Assembly (NCBI RefSeq): GCF_027887165.1
Contig: NC_077227.1
Location: forward strand, 351,932,207-351,996,206
Direction: 5' to 3'
From: Monodelphis domestica
Lineage: Eukaryota > Chordata > Mammalia > Didelphimorphia > Didelphidae
Length of the DNA: 64,000 nucleotides
Of this stretch, positions 35,800-46,848 are shown one piece after another. The translations under genes and the position numbers were made by a program. Within the stretch, counting starts at the first letter, position 1; each line of letters opens with the position of its first letter. A model generated the notes under the pieces. The model saw nothing but the letters and a program-made list of their open reading frames with translations, was not told the DNA's origin and made no database searches.

Positions 35800-37590
35800 C
35801 TTCTTTCCATGTAGGAATACATACATTTTGACCTTAGTGAGTATCAAATTGTCTCTTTCTTATTTACCTTTTTAGGCTTCTCTTGGGTCTTGTGTTTGGA
35901 CTTCAAATTTTCTGTTTAGGTCTGGTCTTTTCCTCAGGAATGCTTGGAAATATTCTACTTTATTGACTAACCTTTTTTCCCCTGAAAGAATACTCAGTTT
36001 TTCTGGATAGGTGATTTTGAGTTGTAGACCTACATCTTTCACCTTCCGAAATTTTATATTCTATGACTTCTGATCCTTTAATGTGAAAACTGCTAAGTCC
36101 TCTGTGATCCTGATTGTAGCTTCATGGTATTTGAATTGTTTCTTTCTGACTGTTTGCAGTATTTTCTCCTTGACTTGGGGGATTTTGAATTTAGCTATTA
36201 TATTCCTGGAAGTTGTCACTTGAGGATTTCTTTCTGATGGTGATCTGAAGATTCTTTCAATTTCTATTTTATTCCTTTGTTCAAGAATATCTGGGTAGTT
36301 TTCTTTGATAATTTCTTGTATTATGATGTCCAGGATTTTTTAAAAATCATGACTTTCAGGTAGTTCATTACTTCCTAAATTCTCTCTTCTGGATCTATTT
36401 TCCAAGCCAGTTTTTTTTTTTTCCAAAGAGATATTTCACTTTCTTCCATCAGTTTTTGAGCCTCCTTTTTCATTTGGCCCATTTCTTCTTGTACTACTTT
36501 CATTTCTCTTCCCCATGTTTCTTCTGCCTCTCTTAACTGATTTTTTTGAAATTCTTTTTCAGCTCTTACAGAATTTGAGTTCAGTTCAGATTTTTCTTTT
36601 GGACTTTGCATGTGTTTGCTTTTCTTTCACTTTCCCCTTTTGTGTCTGGGCCTTGCTTTGTCGCCTTAAAAAATCTCTACAGTTAGGTGGTGTTTTTTTT
36701 TTTTAATGTTTGATCATTTCCCCAGTCTTTTTAAAGGAAGAGTCTGTTCTCTGGGTTGTTAGGGCACCCTCTTAAACTTTAGTCCTTTATTGATGCTACC
36801 CTTTGCCTTATTTCTGAGTTTCTGTAAATTTTAGTTCTTCTAAGACATTATGATGGCCTGTGGGCTGGGAGCTCTGAGAGGCACCTTCCACTGATGATTC
36901 AATAGTAGCTCAAATTCTAACCTCCCGTGTAAGCATTTGGTCTCACTGGGATTGATCAGGTCGGACACACAGCACACAGAAGACTTCCCTGTCCAGGGGC
37001 TCCACCTTGAGCTTTTGGCAAGGGTCAGCCAGCACCAAGTCAGCACCCTGGGAAAGGCCCCTGCCAGGAGTCAGGGGGTCTAGCTCCATGTTTACTGACT
37101 GCCTCAAAATAGGATCTATGTCCTCACCACAAGCCTGGGCTGGGACTTCTGGCCTTCTTCTGGTCCCACACAAATCAGGCTATGCAGTACAGTTTGCCCT
37201 GAGCTGGAATTCTGAACTTCACCACAAGTTTGCTTGGAACTTTAAGGGGGTACACATTGGGTTGGACTGCTAATGGCCCAGGCAGGATATCAGGGTCTGG
37301 ATGTTGGCCTGGGCCCAGGTTCAGAACCTGGCACAGTAAATGTGGAGTGGGCCAGTTGGCTTGCTCCTTACTCCTTGCTGTAGCCTCCTGCTGACTGTAC
37401 TTCCCTCTCATCCAGAGCTCCAGATATTCTCTGCCTATCTTGCAGGTTGTTCTCTTCTTGAAAGTTGATTTATTCTGTTTACTTGTTAGTTATTTCACTC
37501 CTGCATTCGTTTTGTGGTGGTGGGTTTCTCATGGTAGTTTTGAGCTTTCATGCTTCCATTCCGACATCTTGACTCTGGAACTGGAGATTG
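35800..37590 (-). mobile_element. L1 5' region with ORF1 fragment
   Basis: The - strand begins near 37590 with 'CCAGAGTCAAGATGTCGGAA', an L1 5' start. At 36611-36375 a Lys/Glu-rich coiled-coil frame (KEFQKNQLREAEETW, EEMGQMKKEAQKL) matches L1 ORF1 style. 36840-37430 is GC-rich 5' UTR, source of several short open frames. Inactive. Confidence 0.65.
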
Positions 37591-37639
37591 CTAGAGTCAT
37601 ATAACCCAACCCCAGTCTCCTTCCTGATTTCCAGGCCTA

Positions 37640-38110
37640 TACCACCATTTTGGCATATCAAATTGCATGCCTCATACACATATCAAGCTCAACATGCCTA
37701 AAACAGAATATTTTTGTTAAAAATTTTGTTAATCACCTATACTAAACTTCTTTAATTCTATGAAAGGTATCTAAGCTCCAAGATTGAACTTGGTATTATC
37801 CTTGACTCCTCACTCTCCAAACTCATTCAGTTTCCAGATTGTACCATTTCTACCACAACATCTTATCTATTCCCTTTTCACTACTCATGAAGCCCTGCAT
37901 TAGTTTGCTCTCTTTCCATCTCTCACTTGAACTACTACAGTGGCTTCTTAATTACTCTCCCTAGCTTGTCTCTCTCTACTGCTTTCCATCTTCCACAAGC
38001 TGCCAAGTGGAGATCTAGATTGGGATCCCAATTTGGCTGTGCAGTTTTTAGATATTCTTCCCAACTTTGTGCCATCTCCACATTTGACAAGTTTTCCATC
38101 TTTGTCTTTA
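37640..38110. repeat. L2/CR1-like 3'-end remnant
   Basis: 'CCTCATACACATATCAAGCTC' type text (CATATCAAGCTCAACATGCC) followed by 'GAACTACTACAGTGGCTTC' and 'CCATCTTCCACAAGCTGCC', typical of old mammalian L2/CR1-like 3' ends. Confidence 0.5.
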
Positions 38111-38204
38111 TCCCAGTCATTTACAAAATGTTGAAGTGGGTCAAGGACAGATACCTGGATACTCTGCTCTAGATCTTCTTTTAGACTAACATCATTCTAT
38201 TCAT

Positions 38205-38325
38205 AACATCATAGATTTAGAGCTGGAAGGAACCTTAGAGGTCATTTGATCCAACTCTCATTTTACAGATGAAGAAATTGAGGTCTGAGAGGTCATGTGA
38301 CTCATACAGGGTCTTGTGTTAATCT
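38205..38325 (+). repeat. MIR3-like element
   Basis: 'TTTAGAGCTGGAAGGAACC', 'CATTTTACAGATGAAGAAA', 'GAGGTCATGTGACTC'. Confidence 0.75.
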
Positions 38326-38400
38326 TTGGTTTATGGATTGTTCTCTTTTCAGTGAGAAAGCCCAACTGCACATAGAACCCATTGCTTAGCTCCTTTCTCA

Positions 38401-38598
<198 letters not shown>

Positions 38599-39438
38599 CT
38601 ACATAAGAATGGAGAGAAAAGGTTAAAAGAAGTGTAAGGTCATGAGAATCAGAAGAATCACTATTTTAGAGCCTGAAAGGACCTTGGAAGAAAGAATGCA
38701 GATTTATAGCTTTCTCATGATAGTGAGGGCCCAGGTACAACTGGGACATTATTTTACTTTCTTGACTCAAATGTAATTACTAACCAGGAAACCTAGGACT
38801 ATATATGTGTGCATATACATATACATGTGCACATGTACATATATGTGTATTATGAAAATAATGATGAGAACTGTAAAAATAATAAAGCAATGGATCGATT
38901 ATTGATTATAAACTGATATAGATACTTTTCTTGCTGTGCTTACAAAGTATCTTCAGTTTATTTAAGTGAAGTGAAGCTCATGAATGAACTTCTCTTCAGG
39001 GCCAGGTGCAAAGATGCTAAGGAGACTCTTGTTATATAAAAATAAACTATTGAAAATATAAGGATAAAAAGGATTTCTTACTCTAAGGGATTCTAACTCC
39101 ATCCAAATAAAACTCCCTGGTTCTGCAAGGAACCACTTCCCCTGTTTCCTCAGGTTACACTGATCCTTCCTGATATGACTAACCCAAATTTTTACTATTC
39201 TAAATAAACAAACACTGTTATCCTTATAATTCTTAACTTTGTCTCCAAGTTACAAAAATAACAAAGACTAGCTGACTGAATCTCAGAAAGAATCAAAAGT
39301 CCAAACCAAAGACCAGGCCTTTCTTTGTTCTCAGAGTTAAAACAATCTATAAAAAGAGCAATAGTCACTAGTGTTTCCTAAATTAGGAAAGGAAAACACT
39401 TAGCTCTTTTAGGTCTTTCACTCCTTTCCTTCTACCTC

Positions 39439-39479
<41 letters not shown>

Positions 39480-39795
39480 AAGATGTTACCTCCTTCAAGT
39501 CTTCAGAGAGAGAGTTTAACTCTGCCAATTGCTAGAGACCAACAGCCATTCCCAGATTGAGTAACTGTCACAGAAAAACCATTAGACTTGAAACTGACAT
39601 TGTCTCAACTCTGTTTGAAACTCTAATTCTTTCTCAAGCCAGCTTCTCTACTTCTTATCTCATGCATACACACTTATATACATATTATATTTGTATGTAT
39701 GTATCTTAGAATCTACTGACATGGATTCCTGGTTTGAAAGTATACAGTTTCAAAGAGAATGGAGCTTTACTATAAGGAAGTAATTTAATTCTTTA
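38599..39795. other. Intron with simple repeats
   Basis: A TA/CA-rich tract at 38805-38850 includes the perfect palindrome ACATGTGCACATGT. An (AG)n run lies at about 39440-39470. Nothing else recognised. Confidence 0.6.
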
Positions 39796-39796
39796 A

Positions 39797-39945
39797 AAAC
39801 AAGAACCACTTTCACTTTCTGTCTTAGTGTCAATTATAAGACAAAAGAATGGCAAAGGCTAGGCAATTGAGGTTAAGTGGCTTGCCCAGGATCACACAGC
39901 TAGGAAATATCTGAGATCAGATTTGAATTCAGTTCCTTACAACCC
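39797..39945 (-). repeat. Marsupial CORE-SINE, head-truncated
   Basis: 'GGCAAAGGCTAGGCAATTGAG' core (GGCTAGGCAATTGAGG), stopping after 'GATTTGAATTCAG'. Confidence 0.75.
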
Positions 39946-40357
39946 CAAGGAAAATTAATTCTTGACAGTTCTAAAGGGATTGTCTAAGGACTAAACCTGT
40001 GATTTCATACTGATAGAGAAAATTCTCTCTACCAATGCAGGCAAGTACCTTCTCTGCAACTTAAGTGTCTTAGAGAGTTGCCTAGAGCACTAAGAAATTA
40101 ATTGACTTACTGAAGATAATATGACATGTATATGTCAAAGTTAGAACTTCAGCCCAACTTCTTAGCTTCAAGGCCAATTCTATCCACTATTCCCTGTTGC
40201 CTCTCAGAACTGTAGGGATGTAGGGAAATTCTCAGACTGACTTACTGTTGAAAATTTTGGCAGAGTCCCCTTCCCTGACAAATCTTATCTCTCAGCACAT
40301 TGTCTTGCCTCATTCCTGTGGCTTGTAGGAGGTGCTGAAGGAGGAATAAGGGAATAG

Positions 40358-40359
<2 letters not shown>

Positions 40360-40427
<68 letters not shown>

Positions 40428-40619
40428 TCCTTACCTTCCATTTTAGAAATAATACTATGTATTGGTTCCAAGATAGAAGAATGGTAAGGTCTAGGCAATG
40501 GGGATTAAGTGACTTGTCCAGAGTCACACAGCTAGAAAAGTGTCTGAGGCCAGATTTGAACCCAGGACCTTCTGGTTCTAGGCCTAGATCTCAACCCATT
40601 GAGCCACCCATCTGTCCCC
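40360..40619 (-). repeat. (CT)n microsatellite plus CORE-SINE
   Basis: About 62 bases of CT repeat (40361-40423) abut the tail of a reverse SINE (40424-40619, head 'GAGCCACCCATCTGTCCCC'). The Arg/Glu-rich - strand frames are repeat artefacts. Confidence 0.95.
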
Positions 40620-41940
40620 TCTCTCTTTTTCTAACTTCCTGCCACTACTTTTTATGTGGTAGTCTATACCTCTGTATCTAGGCTACCAGTTATTTCAGAG
40701 ACTCCAGGGATTATTGATGCCATCTCCCCAGAGCAAAATAAAGACATATCTAGGGCACTTAGTTAGTCTTGCAAGTCTTTGCTCTTCTTTGCCTCCTTCC
40801 ATCTTTTACTAAGACCTGACTCATCCCTTAGACCTTAATCTTTTCCCATGACCTATCACAAAGCCTAGTTCTTGAGATGGATATCCTTTATTTCCATTAC
40901 TTACTTAAAAAGAAGAGAATAAGAGAAATATTCTACCACTTGACTGAATTTACATCAGGCAGAAAATCTGTATCCCCTGCAGATTATTCCAGATAATGTA
41001 TATAACATTTATACAAAATACATTCTCAGGAACCCAGAATATCATAAAAACATATGGCATAATTTGAATACAATAAACTTTATTTTTTGCTAAGACAGAT
41101 CTGTTTTTTTCATCAGTGTTTCCTTTTAAGGAATTTCCTTTTAAGAATTACCAATTAAGACAATCAATGTATTCTTTTAAGGAACTGTATGTATGATAAT
41201 TCATTTATGGTTTTCTTCCATATACACTCTGGTGCCTGCAGGTACCTATGTACTATGTGGACTATATATCATCCTCCATCACCCTCTATACATCATAAGT
41301 TAACAGCCACTGGCTAAATAGACAAGACACTTCTATTGTCAAAGTGCTATCTCCCTATAGGACAGAACTCTCCTAACAGGAGTTTCTGATTGCAAATCCC
41401 AATATTGCAACTCCCTTGAGCATTGCTATAGCCATAGTTAGTGGGTGGGTCTTTCTCAGGTATCTCATTCTGGTGACTTACTGAGTATTGGTCTATAGAT
41501 CTCCACCAAACTGATACTCCGAAGCTTGTCAGTGGGCTTCCAGAATCCTCACCCAAGCATGCACAAAGGGGTACTACATCCTGTGGCATCCTCCTTCATG
41601 GTGCTATAATCACCACGTAGGCCCCGGGAGCTCTATTGCACTTTCTGATCTGGCCTCAAGGATATCATGTAAGACATGATTGTAAATTTCTTAATCTTGC
41701 TAAGTCAAATATTTTCTTGAGCAATCTTCTTTCAAATCTAGCTATGATCAGACTGGGTCCTGGCGGAGAAGCCATAGATTGAGATCTATGTCTCTTACTA
41801 TCCTTTGTCTTCCATGCAGGCCCTCTGAATCCAGACTGACTGGGCCTTCTAAACTTGTGCCATAGTATCTGCTAATTCAAAGTATGGCAGTCAACATCCG
41901 GAGACTCCAGGCTCTTCTTTTGTTGAATCACTGCACTTTT
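40620..41940. other. Intron, no feature recognised
   Basis: No frame matching the transporter, no identifiable repeat family. 41220-41640 is moderately GC-rich and may be an old LTR or unique sequence. Confidence 0.35.
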
Positions 41941-41944
41941 GTTG

Positions 41945-42145
41945 TTGTTAAAACCCCTACCTTCTGTCTTAGAATCAATACTATGTAATGGTTCCAAGGC
42001 AGAGGAGCAGTAAGGATTAGACAATGGAGGTTAAATGACTTACCCAGGGTCACACAGCTAGGAAGTGTCTGAATTTAGATTTAAACCCAAGACGTCCCGT
42101 CCCTAGGTCTGGTCCTCAATTTACTGAACCACCTAGCTGCCCCTG
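41945..42145 (-). repeat. Marsupial CORE-SINE
   Basis: Tail 'AAAACCCCTACCTTCTGTC', core 'GGGTCACACAGCTAGGAAG', head 'ACCACCTAGCTGCCCC'. Confidence 0.9.
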
Positions 42146-42749
42146 AATCATTGCACTTCTGAAAAAAAGTCTTTCTACTTGGGAGTCAGTGGGGACTTTC
42201 CAAAATGAAACCTCTCTGGATTCACAACATTCTAATTTTTCTTCTATCTTGCCACTGCTGTGCATGATGTGAAATATGTGAGACTGCATGCTACTCTTGA
42301 GAACAGGAGGGAATAGACTGAGTGGGAACAGGAACAATTTTATCACCAAATGGCAATGTTAGAGTTACCCTCCACACAATGGCAACATCCTGATGGTCCT
42401 CCATATGAGTTGTTTAAGTGTCTATTCTTCCCACTAGGGGGTGCATTTAGGGAAGAGTATGCTCTCAGATGAAAAAGGATACACTTTGGCTCTCAGTTTC
42501 TTAAATGCTACTTACATGTTCTTAAATGCCTTTGATTTGAATTAATCATGAATTCTGGCTGGTCAGAAAAAATACACAGGACTTGTGAAGTATAATTGAT
42601 TTTGAGTGGAAATAGTTCCACAGACTATCTTGAACCCAAGATAGCTTTGTTTTAGAGACTCATTGTGCAAACTGGCAGAAGGAATACCCTTAGCTGTCCA
42701 GATTATATTTCATTTACACAAACCAAAACTCTAGCTAGTTTCCTGTAAA

Positions 42750-43700
42750 CTTTTTTAAAATTCAGTTTTATTTTGTTTTCAATTGCAATTTTCCCCATCA
42801 TTCCCCTCCTCTACCCATTGTGAAAGCAAGAAAAAGCCCATCACAAATATTTATAGTAATGCCAAAAGGGAAAAAAAAGTCCACATTAACCAAGTCTGGG
42901 AGAGAGAAAGAGGTGGGAGGGCGAGATGGAGAGGGAGAGGGAGAGATTGAATGGAAGAAGAAAATAGATTTAATTCTATACTCTGAGTCTATCAGCTCAT
43001 GAGTCTTTTGGAATTTTGGTTGGTCATTCTGTTAATCAGTTACTAAGTCTTTCAAAGTGGATTGTCTTTTAGTATTATTGTTATTATAGGCATTGTTCAC
43101 CTGATTCTCTTCACTTTATTTTTCATCTTTCTTGGTTTCTGTGAAACAATCCCCTTCTTTATTTCTTGCATCACAATACTAACCTGTCATATTCATATCA
43201 TAACTTGTTCAGTCATACTCCAATTAATGGGAATATCTTCAGTTTCTAATTCTTTGCCACCACAAAAAGAACTGTTAGAATAATTTTTTTAATATATGTG
43301 AGTCCTTTTCTTCTTTCTTTGATTTCTTTGGTCATAGATCTTGTAGTGATGTCCTGGGTCAAAGGGTATGTAGAGTTTCATAATTTAACAAGCATAGATC
43401 TTAATTGCTTTCCAGAATGACCAGATAAGTTCACAGTTACAACAGAGCTTTAAGACTCTCCCCAGAGCCCCTCCAGTATTTGTGATTTTGTTTTTGTCAG
43501 CTTTGTCAATATGACAGATATGAGGGAATAATACCTCAGAGTTGTTTTAAATTGCATTTCTCTAATTATTAGATTTCAAGCAGTTTTTTATATGGCAATT
43601 GTTAGCTTGGATTTCCCCCCCCTGAAAAGTTCATATTCATGTCCTTTGACTAGTTATCAATTAGAGAATGGCTCTTTTTCTTAAAATTTTGACCCAGTTA
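42750..43700 (-). repeat. L1 3'-region fragment, antisense
   Basis: Antisense L1 text: 'CAGTCATACTCCAATTAATGG', 'GTGATGTCCTGGGTCAAAGG' (TGTCCTGGGTCAAAGGGTAT), 'TCAGAGTTGTTTTAAATTGC', 'GTCCTTTGACTAGTTATCAA'. Confidence 0.75.
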
Positions 43701-43719
43701 TCTATCTTGGAAATTAGAA

Positions 43720-44665
43720 ATTTAGGAGAGGATCCAAGTTGGCAGATTAGGGGCAGATACTCAGCTGAACTCTCTCCCAATATTCCCCTCAAAACAATTT
43801 TAAAATAATGCCTCAAATCAAGTTTTGGAATGGAAAAGCAAAAAAAAAAATTCGGGTAAGATATTTTTCTGGCCTAAGAAAACTTAGGCAATAAGCAGGA
43901 GAAGTCTACATAATAGAGGTCTAGTGGAGGTCTGTTCAGAACCTATGCATATAGCTATGACAATAACTACTGTAAGCAACAGCAGCAGCAACAGCTTCAG
44001 GAGCTCTCAGTCTAGAGATGGTAAGAAGTCAAATTACTGGTTAGAAAAAGATTATAGGGGACTCTTTGCTGGCATCATGTATAGTTGATGTTGGTTGGCG
44101 ACAAGTTTTAGCAGTTTCCATGTTAAAGGATCAGAGGGCTTGGAATATGATATTCCAGAGGGCAAAAGAACTATCTGAATCATCTGTTCAGAAAAAAGGA
44201 TATAATCCTTTAGGGGGAAAGAATTGATATTTAATGAATTGAAGACTTTTAAGCTTTCCTAAAGAAAAGTCCAGAAACGAATAAAAATTCTAATGTTCAA
44301 ACAGAAGATCCAAGAGAAGCATAACAAGGTAAATATGTAAGAGTAATCATAAGGAACTCACTAAAGTTAAATTGTTACATTTGTATATGGGAAGATAATA
44401 CATGTAACTATCATTATTAGGATAGCTAAAAGGAATTTATATAGACAGAGAGCATGAATGTGAGTTGATTATGTTGAAATTATCTCCCCTCAAAAAATGT
44501 AGGGAGAAAGAAGAATGCATTGAGACAACGGGGAAGGGACAAGGAAAATTTTTCTCACATAAAAGAGATGCAGAAGAAAAAACTTTTATAATAAAAGGGA
44601 AAATGAGGTGGTAGTAGCTGACAATGCTTGAACCTCACTCTCATTGAAACTGATTCAAAGAAGGA

Positions 44666-44706
<41 letters not shown>

Positions 44707-46030
44707 TCAATTGTGTATAGAAATGTAACTTACCCAATAGGGAAATAGGAGAGGATGGGTGGGGTTAAGAGAAAAGGGAGGATGATAAGGGGATAATAGA
44801 TTAAGGGAGGCAGTAGTTAGAAACAAAATAAACTTTTGAGGGACAGGATAAAAAGAGACAAAGAGAGGAAGAAGCAGAAGTTATTGAGATGAAGGGAAAT
44901 ACAGTTAGGTGTATGGGGTGCTCAGGGAGGGGTAGTATCTCTGGTATGGAGGGCTTGTCATGCCCTCTTAGGGCAGCTCTCCAGCCTCTGACCCTCACCT
45001 GACACCCAGCTCTCATTTGTGGCTCCCAGTAGCTGCTAGCATGCAGCAGCAGCCACACCCGGGGCAATGACAGGCCTGCTAAACCTTGTGTGGGTAGCCA
45101 TCGGGTCGTCATCGTCGTCGTCGTCGTCGTCATCGTCGTTGTCGACCCGTGGTGAACCAGGGCTTTGCTCACCCAGCATGTGAAGACTGCTTCGGCGGAA
45201 CAGGCAGAAGAAACCAACAAGAAGGTTCAACAGCTGAGATGGCGATGCAGCAAAGCACTGTGGAGTGCTTAGGGCGTGTTGGAGCACAAAGGACAACATG
45301 GCCACCCAATGCAGCTGAGGAAGTCTCCACGTGTAACAACTTTTCGTGCCACTGGACCCAGGCTTCCAACGCCGAGAGAGTGGGACTGTCTCTGTGCATC
45401 GACTTTTCCACTTAAATCTCCTTCATGCACAAGTGTCTTTGTGCACACTCATCTATACACCATAGATGAAAACGCACAAAAACAATCGTCATCCTCGGTT
45501 ACCGAGAGACTACTACTATAATGATAACTGTGAATGTGCATAAAATAGGAGCAAATAGCAGAATGGATTAGAAACCAGAGTCCGAAAACATGTTTAGGAG
45601 AGATATCTGAAACTGAAAGATATCCACAGAATTAAAATAAAAGGCTAGAGCAGAAATATGCTTTAGCTGAAGTATAAAAAGGAAGGAATAGCAATCATGA
45701 TCTCAGACAAAACAATAACAAAAAATAGACATAACTAAAGAGATAATCAAGGAAACTACATTTTGCTAAAAGGTAATCTAGACAATGAAGTAATAATAAA
45801 ATTTCATAGCAAGTTTATTTAATAAAGGCCTCATTTCTCAAATACATATTGAATATAGATCCACATCAAATTTATAAAAATAAGATATATTCCCCAATTG
45901 ATAAATGGTCAAAGGATATGAACAGGCGGTTTTAGAAGAAAGAATCAAAGCTATCCAAAGTCACATGAAAAAATGTTCTAAATCTCTATTAGAGAAATGA
46001 AAGTTAAAATAATTCTGAAGTACCATTAAG
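43720..46030 (+). mobile_element. L1, internally deleted, split by a CpG-rich insertion
   Basis: Starts near 43725 with an L1 5' signature. It passes ORF1-end and inter-ORF text ('AGATCCAAGAGAAGCATAAC' near 44310), then ORF2 text near 45590-45790 and 45830-46020 ('CCCCAATTGATAAATGGTCA'). A (CA)n tract lies at 44670-44704. The unrelated segment 44913-45520 sits between the inter-ORF and ORF2 parts. Confidence 0.7.
44913..45520. mobile_element. CpG-rich unidentified insertion with a (GTC)n hairpin
   Basis: About 600 bases, GC- and CpG-rich, unlike all surrounding DNA. CGGGTCG (45102-45108) and CGACCCG (45143-45149) are perfect inverted copies around a GTC/ATC repeat. Open frames of 80-139 codons exist on both strands (the - strand ones include an Asp run or a Thr/Met run from the repeat), but none has a recognisable domain. 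L1 text on both sides suggests insertion into an L1. Left end near 'CAGTTAGGTG', right end near 'CTACTACTATAATG'; no clear target duplication. Could be an LTR, a retrocopy of an RNA, or captured unique sequence. Confidence 0.5.
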
Positions 46031-46180
46031 TTTCCTGTGGTTCCTCTTTTCTCCTTTCACAGAGACCCTGAGAGAATATGACACAGACCAGAAACAAGCA
46101 GAGTTAAGAGCAACCCTGAGACCAGAGAGTATGTGTCCAGCCTTCCCTAGGCTATTAAATGATAGAGAATATAGCAAGGA

Positions 46181-46256
46181 AACTCACTGTCTTTATTTGA
46201 TTTGAATTCTCTGATTCCAGGCCCAAGGTTTTCAAATCAAATAAAGACAGTGAGTT
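46181..46256. repeat. Perfect 26-bp inverted repeat, 24-bp spacer
   Basis: 46181-46206 (AACTCACTGT...TTTGAA) is the exact reverse complement of 46231-46256 (TTCAAATCAA...TGAGTT). The right arm abuts a MIR-like element. Confidence 0.95.
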
Positions 46257-46535
46257 CAAACATGACCTCTGATGCTTACTAATTATGTAACCCTGAGCAG
46301 GTCACTTCACTTCTTATTTGTCTCAGTTTCCTTGCTGTAAAATGGGGATAATAATGACTGTGTGACTCTGGGCAAATCATTTAACCTCTTTTTAGCATCA
46401 GCTTCCTCAATTATAAAATGGGGATAATAACAGTATCCATTTCACAGGGAGGATCAAATGAGATAATATTTATAAGGTGTTTAATAGAGTACCTGACACA
46501 CAATAGGTGCTTAATAAATGCTTATTTTTTTCCCT
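46257..46535 (+). repeat. MIR-like element(s)
   Basis: 'TGTAACCCTGAGCAGGTCAC', 'GTGACTCTGGGCAAATCATT', 'AAAATGGGGATAATAACAG', 'AATAGGTGCTTAATAAATGC'. The double core suggests two copies. Confidence 0.8.
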
Positions 46536-46848
46536 TTATAAAACACTTTTCCTCAGGTGTCTTGGGATAGACATACTACAGTCTCACCTCTTATTTCCTC
46601 AATCCAACAGGTGGCAGCATAAAACAAGGTAGAACCTTAAAACGCCAAGGCATCAGGAAAGTTCAGAGATCTGATTTAATGACTGCATCCACTTCTCTGT
46701 CCAAGACTTGAGAGTTAAGACCATCTAAACTACTCTATTTCTAGACAGAGAAGGAGGAATTTCCAGAGATAGCAGGAAAGTTCCTTTTTTTTTTTTAAAC
46801 CCATACCTTCTGAATTGATACTAAACATAAGTTCCAATATTATGCTTG

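Noticed and set aside
44801..45305. Asp-run and Thr/Met-run proteins on the - strand of the CpG-rich insert
   Set aside because: The runs come from the GTC/ATC repeat. Frames overlap on both strands and none has a recognisable domain. The DNA insert itself is kept as a finding.
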